Of a stretch of DNA of 64,000 nt, positions 56,627 to 64,000 are shown piece after piece. The notes under the pieces were generated by a model that searched no databases, had not been told where the DNA came from, and saw only the letters and a program-made list of their open reading frames with translations. The translations under genes were made by a program, and so were the position numbers. The stretch covers positions 248,001-312,000 of the forward strand of contig JAVJRK010000009.1 in assembly GCA_040218445.1 (NCBI GenBank), given 5' to 3'. Positions within the stretch are counted from its first letter, which is position 1, and each line of letters begins with the position of its first letter. Origin of the DNA: UBA1479 sp040218445 (GTDB lineage Bacteria > Pseudomonadota > Alphaproteobacteria > Rhodospirillales > Casp-alpha2).

Positions 56627-57298
56627 TTACTCCTCGCCGCCCTCTTCTTCCGCGTCGCCGTCTTCGCCTTCCTCGGCTTCCGCAGCTTCCGCTTCGGCTT
56701 CGGCCTGGGCTTCGGCAGCTTCATCCTTGACCACCGTCGGTGCGGCGATGGTCACCAGCACGAAGTCACGGTCGGTGATGGTCGGCTGAACGTCTGCCGA
56801 CAGACCCGCATCGGAAATACGCAGGGCGTCGCCGATATCCAGGCCTTCCAGGGACAGGGTGATCATTTCCGGGATGTTTTCCGGCGCACAGCGCACTTCG
56901 ACTTCGTGACGCACGATGTTGAGAACACCGCCGCGCTTGAGGCCGGCGCACTTGGCTTCGCCTTCGATATGGACCGGGATCATGACGGTCACCCGCGTGC
57001 CCTTGCCGATGCGCATGAAGTCCACATGCAGCGGCACGTCGGTCACGGGGTGGAACTGCACGTCACGCGGCAGGACACGATGGGTGTCGCCGGCAACGGT
57101 AAGGTCCATAAGCATGGAAAAGAAACCCGGGTTGTGCAGCTGATGCATCAATTCAACGGGTTCGACGGAAACCAGGATCGGATCTTTGTGATCCCCGTAG
57201 ATCACGGCCGGAATGCGACCGGATCGGCGGGTTGCGCGGGCTGCCCCCTTGCCTGCCCGATCGCGGGGTTCCGCCGTCATGGTGTTGGTACCAGACAT
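56627..57298 (-). CDS. rplY: Ribosomal protein bL25, CTC-type
   Basis: A 223-residue long form of bL25 with the N-terminal 5S-binding domain (GRIPAVIYGDHKDPILVSV) and the C-terminal TL5/CTC domain ending in an acidic run of Glu and Ala. Start at the ATG at 57298; MTAEP at 57280 is an alternative. Upstream gene order is mntP instead of the common prs. Confidence 0.95.
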   Translation of the reverse strand: MSGTNTMTAEPRDRAGKGAARATRRSGRIPAVIYGDHKDPILVSVEPVELMHQLHNPGFFSMLMDLTVAGDTHRVLPRDVQFHPVTDVPLHVDFMRIGKGTRVTVMIPVHIEGEAKCAGLKRGGVLNIVRHEVEVRCAPENIPEMITLSLEGLDIGDALRISDAGLSADVQPTITDRDFVLVTIAAPTVVKDEAAEAQAEAEAEAAEAEEGEDGDAEEEGGEE

Positions 57299-57440
57299 GG
57301 CATTACTCCGTATCAGTGTAATAAGCCCCGGCCTCCAGGGGTGCCGGCAGCATTTAAAAAGTCCTCCGGTGGGAGGGCGCGCATTCATAGCCCCATGGAC
57401 CAGGTGGGTCAACCGGTTTGACGCTGCCGGTTAACCTGGA

Positions 57441-58019
57441 TCACGCCGCCATGGTGTGGGAATAGAAGATGTAGGCGCCGATCGCGATCAGGATGACGCC
57501 ACCAGCGATTTCGGCCCGCCGGCCGAGAACCTGTCCCACGCGCGGGCCGATCAGAAGGCCCAGGGTGCTCATGGCAAAAGAAACAAGCGCAATCGCAATG
57601 ACGGTCTGGACGATATCAACCGCCATGACCGACAGCGCCACCCCAACGGCAGCGGCATCAATGCTGGTTCCGACGACCGTCGCCAGGTTTCCCAGAACAC
57701 CGCGCCGTTTCGGGTCGGCTGCCTCAGATCCTTCGTTGTTATCGTCGCTGGAAAGGGCCTCATAGATCATATGGCCGCCGACGCCGCCCAGCAGGATCAA
57801 GGCGATCCAATGATCCACCCCGGTCACTACGTCGGCGAAGCGGCTTGCCAATAGATAGCCCAAAAGCGCCATGCCGCCCTCGCACAGGCCGAACAACACC
57901 CCCATGCGCATGGCAGCGAGCAGATTGGAAAACCGCCCGGATGCACCCCGGCCCAAGGACACGGCGAAAGCATCGGCCGACAGGCCGAAAGCGATGGTCA
58001 TAACCCCGATGAAAGACAT
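57441..58019 (-). CDS. mntP: Manganese efflux pump MntP
   Basis: A 192-residue membrane protein with six hydrophobic helices. Asp residues of the cation path are in GLSADAFAVSLGRG and VGTSIDAAAVGVALS. It exports Mn(II). It starts 16 bases after the SDR gene, so both may be co-transcribed. No yybP-ykoY riboswitch-like sequence is visible. Confidence 0.93.
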   Translation of the reverse strand: MSFIGVMTIAFGLSADAFAVSLGRGASGRFSNLLAAMRMGVLFGLCEGGMALLGYLLASRFADVVTGVDHWIALILLGGVGGHMIYEALSSDDNNEGSEAADPKRRGVLGNLATVVGTSIDAAAVGVALSVMAVDIVQTVIAIALVSFAMSTLGLLIGPRVGQVLGRRAEIAGGVILIAIGAYIFYSHTMAA

Positions 58020-58035
58020 CCGATCAGGTCCCGAA

Positions 58036-58800
58036 TCAGGCCGCGGTCCAGCCGCCGTCGACGACCAGGGACGCCCCGGTCATAAGGCTCGACGCGTCGG
58101 AAGCCAGGAACACGATGGCGCCCATCAGGTCCTCGACCTGGCCCAGACGGCCCAGGGCGATCTTGGATTTCACGAAATCGACGAAGTCGGCGTCGGCCAA
58201 AAAGCCCTCGGTCATCGGCGTTTCGATGAAGGTCGGACAGATCGTGTTGGCGCGAATGCCCTTATCACCCAATTCCCAGGCCATGGCCTTGGTCGCCCCC
58301 TCGATGGCATGCTTGGTCGCGCAATAGACCGTGCGCTTGGGCCCGCCGACCAGGCCCATCTGCGACGATACATTGATGATCGAACCGGGCAATTCCGCCG
58401 CCAAAAGCCCTTTGACCACCGCCTGGGCCACGAAAACCGCCGCCCGCACGTTCAGATCCGTGACCGCGTCATAATCCTGTTCGGTGACGTCCATCAATTC
58501 CTGAGGCCGGTTGCCGCCGGCATTGTTGAACAGAATTTGAAAGGGGCCGTTTTCCGCGATGACGGCGCGCATGCGGTCCGTATCGGTCACGTCCAATACC
58601 AGGGCTTTGGCCATCTGTCCCCGCGCGCGGATCGCCTCGGCGGCGGCGGCGATCTCGGCTTCCGTGCGCGCGCAAAGTGTGACATGGGCACCGGCGTCGG
58701 CCAGGGCGGCAGCGGCGGCCAGCCCGATGCCACGTCCCGCACCCGTAACCAAAGCCTTCCGGCCGTCCAAGCGAAATGAAGGCATGATCGGCAGATCCAT
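58036..58800 (-). CDS. Short-chain dehydrogenase/reductase
   Basis: A 254-residue classical SDR: cofactor motif TGAGRGIGLAAA, NNAGG, and catalytic Ser (NVSSQMG), Tyr and Lys (YCATK). Start at the ATG at 58800; the frame runs to 58890 without support. Substrate unknown. Precedes mntP. Confidence 0.93.
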   Translation of the reverse strand: MDLPIMPSFRLDGRKALVTGAGRGIGLAAAAALADAGAHVTLCARTEAEIAAAAEAIRARGQMAKALVLDVTDTDRMRAVIAENGPFQILFNNAGGNRPQELMDVTEQDYDAVTDLNVRAAVFVAQAVVKGLLAAELPGSIINVSSQMGLVGGPKRTVYCATKHAIEGATKAMAWELGDKGIRANTICPTFIETPMTEGFLADADFVDFVKSKIALGRLGQVEDLMGAIVFLASDASSLMTGASLVVDGGWTAA

Positions 58801-58943
58801 GATTTTAGAATTCCTTGTGGCCCTTGAAGGTGTCTGGCGTGAAGAACCGCGGCACCATATGCGCCCCGGCAATCGAAAGACAGGTAGCAAGTTCCCACAA
58901 TTGGCGCAAACGCCGTGGGACCAGTCACCGGATGATTCGGTTT

Positions 58944-60743
58944 CTATTCCTGCTTATACGGAAGTCTGACCGTGACTTCTGTACCGACACCGACCTTGCT
59001 TTCGATGGAAATTTTTCCCTGGTGCAGTTCAACCAAGGATTTTGCAATCGCAAGGCCCAATCCCCACCCATCATGGGTTTTGTGAGGGTCTTTCTCGCCG
59101 CGCACGAACGGATTGACGACCTCAGAAAGAACCTCAGGATCAATCCCATGCCCCGTATCCGACACAATGATTTCCATCCATCCGCCATTCGGTTTCACCT
59201 GAACAGTGACGTCACCATCCTTGGGCGTGAATTTGACCGCATTTGAGATCAGATTCAGGATCACCTGCTTCATTGCCCGCCGGTCCGCGGCAATATCCGG
59301 CAAATCTGCCGGAATCGTCTTCACCACTTTGATGCCGTTATGGGCGGCCCGTTCCTCGATAATCGCCAAGACCTCGACAATCACATCACCGACCTGCATG
59401 GGCGACACGTTCAATGTTCTGGCACCCGCTTCGATAGTTGAAATGTCGAGCAAATCATTCACCAGTTCCAACAGCAGCTCGCCGCTGGAATGGATGTAGC
59501 CGGCATACTCCTTGTATTGCCCTTTGCCCGGTGGCCCCAGACTTTGCATGGACAAAACCTCGGAAAACCCCAGGATTGCGTTCAGCGGCGTCCGCAATTC
59601 ATGGCTCATGGTTGCAAGAAATTCGGATTTCGCCTGATTGGCCTGTTCCGCCGCCTTCAGGGCCTGGTCACGCGCATCCTCTGCGCGCTTACGATCCGAA
59701 ATATCGAGAACCGTCACCGGAAGGTCGCTGAACCCTGCGTCGATATCGGGGATGGGCATGGAAAGAATGACCGTCAGTTCCTCGCCGTCCAGTGTCCGAT
59801 GCGTTGTTTCCACCCGGAAGTTCGTCTCACCGTTCCAGATCGCAACCAAGGCATCGACAAAGACCTCTTTACCTTCCGGCCCCAGGACATCGCGTAAGGA
59901 AGCGATGAACTGTGCCTCGCTGGCGACGCGGTATAACCGCAGGGTCGCGGCGTTGACCCGGTCAACCTTAACCAGTTTGGCAAGATATTCTATCTGCATC
60001 GGATCGGATTGCAGGTATTGACGAAGATCCTGAACGCCGCGCTGCTTCAAGTCGTTGAGGGCTTCGTTGACCTGAGAGAAATCCTCGCTCCAGATCGACA
60101 CTTCCGAATTTTCAAACAGGTTCTTGAAGCGTTGTTCCCCGCGAACACGCTCCAATTCGAGCAGGCGGTGCAGGTCCTCGCGGAGCAGCAGCAGGGCGCT
60201 GGCGAACATGCCGACAAAGATTGCCCCGCCGTAGGGAAGCCACACCCGCTTCAACAGGTCCCAGCCATCGGCCAGATCGCCGACCAGCAGGAACCCCGGC
60301 AGAATGATCAGCATCGCCAGCAGGGACCCACAAGCCGCCCGCATGATGCCGTCGTCGGGCCGGCGCAGGAAATACAATAAGATGCCGGCGCTTGCCGCCA
60401 ACCACACACCGACAAAGCCGGCAAACGCGCCGCCGCCGCCTAGATACAATCGATATGAACTGGCCAATGCGGCGCTTATCACGGCGGCAACCGGCCCTGC
60501 GAAGGCGCCGCACAACGCCACCACGGCATTGCGCTGATCGACGATAACGCCCTCGACGACCGGAATTTTGACGTGCATCGCGATCACCGCGATAAGCCCG
60601 AAAAACAACCCCAGTGTCAGACCGAGCCGCCATGAGTCCAGCAGCCGACGTTGTTCGTTGATAAAGCCGTATCCGGCAACCAGAACGATGAATACCGAAA
60701 GGTTATTCAGCAACCCCAAAAACAACGAAAGTCCGGCACTCAC
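58944..60743 (-). CDS. Membrane histidine kinase with 5TMR-like N-terminus and PAS
   Basis: A 599-residue kinase. Residues 1-195 hold about six transmembrane helices, including the RNAVVALCGAFAGPVAAVIS segment and the Gly-rich loop YLGGGGAFAG typical of 5TMR_LYT sensors (LytS-like). A PAS-like domain (about 205-350) follows, then His381 in FLATMSHELRTPLNAI, N-box NLISNAVKFT, DTGHGIDPE and GWGLGLAIAKSLV. No response regulator gene is adjacent, so it is an orphan. Ligand unknown. Confidence 0.9.
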   Translation of the reverse strand: MSAGLSLFLGLLNNLSVFIVLVAGYGFINEQRRLLDSWRLGLTLGLFFGLIAVIAMHVKIPVVEGVIVDQRNAVVALCGAFAGPVAAVISAALASSYRLYLGGGGAFAGFVGVWLAASAGILLYFLRRPDDGIMRAACGSLLAMLIILPGFLLVGDLADGWDLLKRVWLPYGGAIFVGMFASALLLLREDLHRLLELERVRGEQRFKNLFENSEVSIWSEDFSQVNEALNDLKQRGVQDLRQYLQSDPMQIEYLAKLVKVDRVNAATLRLYRVASEAQFIASLRDVLGPEGKEVFVDALVAIWNGETNFRVETTHRTLDGEELTVILSMPIPDIDAGFSDLPVTVLDISDRKRAEDARDQALKAAEQANQAKSEFLATMSHELRTPLNAILGFSEVLSMQSLGPPGKGQYKEYAGYIHSSGELLLELVNDLLDISTIEAGARTLNVSPMQVGDVIVEVLAIIEERAAHNGIKVVKTIPADLPDIAADRRAMKQVILNLISNAVKFTPKDGDVTVQVKPNGGWMEIIVSDTGHGIDPEVLSEVVNPFVRGEKDPHKTHDGWGLGLAIAKSLVELHQGKISIESKVGVGTEVTVRLPYKQE

Positions 60744-60788
60744 GGATCTCTCCCCTTAACGGGTGCGCCCCCTCATCCCCTACGGAAG

Positions 60789-60802
60789 AATACTATAGTA
60801 TT
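60789..60802. promoter_or_regulatory. 14-bp palindrome upstream of the histidine kinase
   Basis: AATACTATAGTATT is a perfect 14-base palindrome 46 bases upstream of the kinase start, in a 200-base gap (60744-60943) between the kinase and prs. No other feature is visible there. Confidence 0.35.
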
Positions 60803-60943
60803 TACATTCAGCGGTTGGTTTTTTGCCTTACCCCTTGCAGACAAAAGCAGAAATTCCACTTAAGAGAACACGACACGCATCCGGGAATGCGATCAACACA
60901 CGCTTTGAGCGGGTCCGGAAAAACCGAGAGTAGGGCCGGGTGC

Positions 60944-61876
60944 TTAGTTGAACAGGGAAGAAACCGAGGATTCCTCGGAAATGCGGCGCATGGCCTCGGC
61001 GATCAGCGGGGCCACGGTCAGCTGCTCGATATTATGAGCAACGCGTACGGCCTCTGTCGCCATGATGCTGTCCGTCACGCACAGCCGGTCCATGGGCGAA
61101 GAAGACACCCGCGCCACGGCCCCGCCCGACAGCACCCCATGGGTGACATAGGCGGACACCGCTTCGGCCCCTTGTTCCATCAAGGCAACAGCGGCATTGC
61201 ACAGGGTCCCCGCACTGTCGACGATATCGTCGACCAGGATGCAACGGCGGCCTTCGACGTCACCGATGATGTTCATGACTTCGCTGACACCGGCCCGTTC
61301 GCGGCGCTTGTCGATGATCGCCAAATCGCCGTCCAAACGCTTGGCAAGGGCGCGGGCACGGACCACGCCGCCCACGTCCGGCGACACGATCACCAGATCG
61401 GCGCCGTTTTCCCGATCCTGAATGTCCTTGGCCAAAACCGGCTCGGCATACAGGTTGTCGGTCGGAATATCGAAAAAGCCCTGAATCTGGCCCGCATGCA
61501 GGTCCATGGTCAGGACCCGGTCGGCGCCGGCTTCGGTGATCAGGTTGGCGACCAGCTTGGCCGAAATCGGCGTGCGCGGGCCGGACTTACGATCCTGGCG
61601 GGCATAGCCGAAATAAGGAATGACGGCGGTCACTCGCCGGGCTGACCCGCGGCGCAATGCGTCCAGCGTGACCAGCAGTTCCATCAGGTTGTCGTTGGCG
61701 GGAAACGAGGTCGACTGAATGACGAACACATCTTCGCCGCGCACGTTTTCCTGGATCTCGACGAACACTTCCATGTCGGAGAAACGCCGGATGCTGGCTT
61801 TGGTCAACGGCAGATTGAGATATGCGGAAATCGCCTCCGCGAGCGGCCGGTTGGAATTACAGGCGAGAATTTTCAT
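60944..61876 (-). CDS. prs: Ribose-phosphate pyrophosphokinase
   Basis: A 310-residue PRPP synthetase. Family sequences: KILACNSNRPLAEAI at the start, GARR region RGSARRVTAVIPYFGYARQD, KSGPRTPISAKLVANL, and the PRPP-binding CILVDDIVDSAGTLCNAA. Length is class I. It supplies PRPP for nucleotide, His and Trp synthesis. It stands apart from rplY here, separated by three genes. Confidence 0.97.
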   Translation of the reverse strand: MKILACNSNRPLAEAISAYLNLPLTKASIRRFSDMEVFVEIQENVRGEDVFVIQSTSFPANDNLMELLVTLDALRRGSARRVTAVIPYFGYARQDRKSGPRTPISAKLVANLITEAGADRVLTMDLHAGQIQGFFDIPTDNLYAEPVLAKDIQDRENGADLVIVSPDVGGVVRARALAKRLDGDLAIIDKRRERAGVSEVMNIIGDVEGRRCILVDDIVDSAGTLCNAAVALMEQGAEAVSAYVTHGVLSGGAVARVSSSPMDRLCVTDSIMATEAVRVAHNIEQLTVAPLIAEAMRRISEESSVSSLFN

Positions 61877-61890
61877 GGCTGCGCACTTTC

Positions 61891-61917
61891 GTTTTGCGTC
61901 CGAAGGCGGCGCAAAAC
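61891..61917 (-). promoter_or_regulatory. Hairpin in the prs leader
   Basis: GTTTTGCG (61891-61898) and CGCAAAAC (61910-61917) pair perfectly, with CCG/CGG inside and a one-base bulge, giving an eleven-pair stem ending 14 bases before the prs ATG. It could sequester the ribosome site. Upstream, TAAACGAT (62003-62010) and ATCGTTTA (62019-62026) form a further inverted repeat. Confidence 0.4.
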
Positions 61918-62045
61918 CACCCTGGAATTGCCCGGAACCGAGCGCCGATGGGGTCTATACCCGCAAACAGCGCGCGGACTCTAACAATGCCTGCCGCGCC
62001 TGTAAACGATCTTTCATAATCGTTTAAAATCAGATGCTTATAATA

Positions 62046-63698
62046 TTAACGCGTGGGCGGCGGGATGGCTTCGCCGGGCGCCCATTGCAGAGTCTCCGTG
62101 CTCTCGGCGGGAAAGGCCGGCTCGTCGGACGGCAGGCGGCGTGTAAACGGCCGCGCCTTGTCGCCCAACACCCGCTGAATCCCGACAACCGCCCCCATGG
62201 CCACATCCAAAGCGGTTTCGCCCCAATTATCATCTAGGGACCCCGCATTGACGGTGCTGTGCTGTTCGGCGCTGCCCAACGGTATGCCGTCGATATTTTC
62301 GACCGACCACACAATCCGGGCATCCTGTTTACCCGCCTTGGGCGTGGACATCACCACCAGGCCTCGAACCAGATAGCGGGCCTGCCTGGGGTCGTCGGTG
62401 ACGTTCTGATCGCGCGCCCGCAAAACCCGGCGCAGCGCCTCGCCCAAAAGCCGGTTGCCGTTGCCGGGTGCGCCCGTGACCTCCGCCACCAGGAATGAAT
62501 TCGCGCCGTCATCGGATGCCACGGGCAGCGTCGGCGGCTTGAACGTATCTTCGGTGATCTGCTCGCCCCCCGCGTCTTCCGGCCCCAGCACGCTTTTCTG
62601 CTCCGCCGGGGGCGGTGTATTCCCGGATGCGCCCGGGCGGGCGGCCGCCAAGGCTTCTGACGCGGATTTTTCCGCGGGCCCTTCCGTGCTGACCGGCGCA
62701 TCGGGCGGGACAAGATGATCTGCCATCTTGGCGATGACTTTCTTCGGCCCGCCCGGTTTGGGCAATTCGCCCTCTTCCAGGTTTTCCGGCAGCCCCAATC
62801 CCCCACCCTGAGCCAACAGGCGTTCGCGGTCTTCCCAGCCGCTGATCACTTCATGAATGCCGTCCACGGCGGCCGCGGCGATCAGGCGCGCCGTCGGCAT
62901 CCATTGCGTATCGAAGATGCCGGACGGCACGGTGTTTTCCTGTTCCGCCTTGCCGACTTCCTTGCCGTCCGGGCGGGACAGGCGCCAGGTGATGCGCACG
63001 CCCTGGCGGCCCTGCACCGACGGCGAGACCTTCATCAAACCGGTCAGCACGTATTTCGCCTGTTCGCGGTAGCGGGTCAGCCGCGTGCCCCGGGCCTTCA
63101 GGGCTTCGGCGATTGCCCGGGTCAGCGAGAAATCGCCGTCCCCGGGCGCCCCCTCGACCGGCATGACGAAAATCCCCTTGTCCGGGGCCGCTTCCGCCTG
63201 GGCCGGGGCGATCCCGGCCAGGATGGCGGCGACCCGATGGGCGACATCTTCGGCGACACGGATAATGACCTCGGGTGTGCCGAATTCCCATTCGTCGCCC
63301 GTGGCGTCGACCGGTTGTTCCAGATCCGCCAGCAGCAGACCTTCCCGGTTGGACAACTGCCAATGGATGGTGACATAGGGAATGGCGTTGGGGTTCTTGT
63401 CTCGATGGGCGCGGCCATGCAGCACGTATTCGCTGGCATCGAAAGGTGCCATCCCGGCCGGAAGTCCATAGGGCTCGAACGAATCGACCGTCGTCCGGGC
63501 CAGAATCTTCGACATGATGGGGGCCGCGCCTTCGACGGGATTGACCTGAATGCCTTTCGTGAACGTGCCATGCACAATGGCCGCGCCGACGCTTTCTTCC
63601 TCGCCCGGCTGAAACGCGCGCGGCAAAGGCGTACAGGCCGCCACGGCCAGCAAGACCGCGATCAACATGCCGATATGTGTTCGGGTGACTACCCGCAA
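62046..63698 (-). CDS. Lipoprotein with three copies of one domain, unknown family
   Basis: A 550-residue lipoprotein (lipobox AVAAC, Cys22). Three tandem copies of a ~110-residue domain lie at about 53-160, 177-287 and 402-511. Shared landmarks are GAPGDGD/GAPGNGN, AKYVLTGL/ARYLVRGL/SEYVLHGR, RITW/RIVW/TIHW and KAEQ/SAEQ. Copies two and three are most alike. A Pro/Ala-rich linker (290-395) lies between two and three. The TTG at 63698 has AAGGGG upstream and gives a basic signal n-region; the ATG at 63668 lacks one. Function unknown. Confidence 0.8.
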   Translation of the reverse strand: MRVVTRTHIGMLIAVLLAVAACTPLPRAFQPGEEESVGAAIVHGTFTKGIQVNPVEGAAPIMSKILARTTVDSFEPYGLPAGMAPFDASEYVLHGRAHRDKNPNAIPYVTIHWQLSNREGLLLADLEQPVDATGDEWEFGTPEVIIRVAEDVAHRVAAILAGIAPAQAEAAPDKGIFVMPVEGAPGDGDFSLTRAIAEALKARGTRLTRYREQAKYVLTGLMKVSPSVQGRQGVRITWRLSRPDGKEVGKAEQENTVPSGIFDTQWMPTARLIAAAAVDGIHEVISGWEDRERLLAQGGGLGLPENLEEGELPKPGGPKKVIAKMADHLVPPDAPVSTEGPAEKSASEALAAARPGASGNTPPPAEQKSVLGPEDAGGEQITEDTFKPPTLPVASDDGANSFLVAEVTGAPGNGNRLLGEALRRVLRARDQNVTDDPRQARYLVRGLVVMSTPKAGKQDARIVWSVENIDGIPLGSAEQHSTVNAGSLDDNWGETALDVAMGAVVGIQRVLGDKARPFTRRLPSDEPAFPAESTETLQWAPGEAIPPPTR

Positions 63699-63741
63699 GG
63701 CCGTTGCCCCTTGGAAATGACCGCCATGAGACGATGATGCC

Positions 63742-63810
63742 CTAAACTATGGCACAGGTGACGAGAATCACCGCGAGGGAGATCAAGGTCAAGATCGCCA
63801 AATAAGGCAT
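63742..63810 (-). CDS. Tiny membrane peptide ORF
   Basis: A 22-residue ORF reading MPYLAILTLISLAVILVTCA plus IV, a single hydrophobic helix with no charged residue. AAGGAAGC lies eight bases before its ATG. It sits between pgeF and the lipoprotein gene on the same strand, 28 bases downstream of the pgeF stop. Too short to prove by reading. Confidence 0.4.
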   Translation of the reverse strand: MPYLAILTLISLAVILVTCAIV

Positions 63811-63838
63811 GCGCGAAGCTTCCTTGGTGATGGGTGTG

Positions 63839-64000
63839 TCAACGGGGCATCAAGGCAATGGCCGCCAGTTCCCGGCCGTAATCGGGCTCGCCCCGATGGG
63901 TCGCCCGGCGATAACTGTAAAACCTTGTGTCGTCGGTATAGGTATCCAGCCCCACGTCATGGGCCGTGGCCAGGCCCAATCCTGCCAACCGGTCCATGAT
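63839..64000 (-). CDS. pgeF: Peptidoglycan editing factor PgeF, 3' end
   Basis: The last 53 residues of a minus-strand gene cut by the window end. They contain the C-terminal pattern DTYTDDTRFYSYRRATHRGE followed by DYGRELAAIAL, typical of the YfiH/DUF152 (PgeF, laccase-domain) family, which removes misincorporated L-Ser from peptidoglycan stem peptides or has purine-nucleoside activity. The metal-ligand parts lie outside the window. Confidence 0.88.
   Translation of the reverse strand: MMDRLAGLGLATAHDVGLDTYTDDTRFYSYRRATHRGEPDYGRELAAIALMPR

Noticed and set aside
57352..57376. CCTCC/GGAGG hairpin followed by TTTTT on the minus strand before rplY
   Set aside because: Only five base pairs; too weak to call a terminator for mntP, and it may be part of the rplY leader.

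Overview
The window looks like chromosomal DNA from an alphaproteobacterium, most likely a free-living, respiring member of the Rhodospirillales or a near relative. The evidence is the high G+C content, a three-gene bc1 complex (petABC), a Cys-type intracellular polyhydroxyalkanoate depolymerase, ThrB of the APH-fold type next to rnhA, the chain CoA-pyrophosphatase / DUF6111 / CCA-transferase, the MoxR / DUF58 / DUF4159 operon, DUF1194 and PAS_5 proteins, and partly conserved prs ... rplY-pth-ychF synteny. Genus cannot be assigned from sequence reading alone. I saw no rRNA, tRNA, insertion sequence, prophage or CRISPR array.

Layout. 0-5 kb: the end of a DsbD-like disulfide reductase, a peroxiredoxin, a small membrane protein, a GST divergent from a LysR regulator, and PhaZ. 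5.1-9.6 kb: a compact minus-strand signalling operon (REC-PAS-kinase, periplasmic binding protein, HAMP kinase, stand-alone receiver). 9.7-14 kb: rnhA-thrB, a large exported peptidoglycan-binding repeat protein, a double-CDGSH protein and a lipoprotein. 14.1-18.8 kb: a tandem glycine riboswitch driving gcvT-gcvH-gcvP. 18.9-25.3 kb: two tandem DUF1194 von Willebrand proteins, a HAD dehalogenase, two small proteins, a PBP4-type peptidase, a TauD-like dioxygenase and a PAS protein. 25.5-29.1 kb: GDSL hydrolase, CCA enzyme, DUF6111, NUDIX and DUF1285, all on the minus strand. 29.2-36 kb: a four-gene MoxR/DUF58/DUF4159 operon.

36-42 kb: a second TauD-like enzyme and a detoxification-type cluster (LysR divergent from azoreductase, arylamine N-acetyltransferase and pirin; RidA and quinone reductase opposite). 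42-43 kb: an isolated flgG preceded by a near-consensus sigma-54 promoter and closed by a strong terminator. 43-47.5 kb: trmL-hemF, then petABC and a terminator. 47.6 kb: a pair of inverted REP-like palindromes. 47.7-53.3 kb: a minus-strand operon centred on methylthioadenosine salvage (mtnP, mtnA) with a dienelactone hydrolase, a duplicated DUF1330 protein, a GST and a DenD-like dehydrogenase. 53.4-54.8 kb: a trypsin-like lipoprotein protease. 54.8-61.9 kb: ychF, pth, rplY, mntP, an SDR, a membrane histidine kinase and prs. 62-64 kb: a lipoprotein built from three copies of one domain, a 22-residue membrane peptide ORF and the end of pgeF.

Most genes are housekeeping and ordinary. The parts worth attention are the binding-protein/two-kinase operon without any ABC transporter partner, the three-repeat lipoprotein, the exported repeat protein at 11.3 kb, the MoxR/DUF4159 operon with its internally signal-peptide-like junction, the orphan flgG, the palindromic operators at both LysR divergons, and the hairpins in front of prs.
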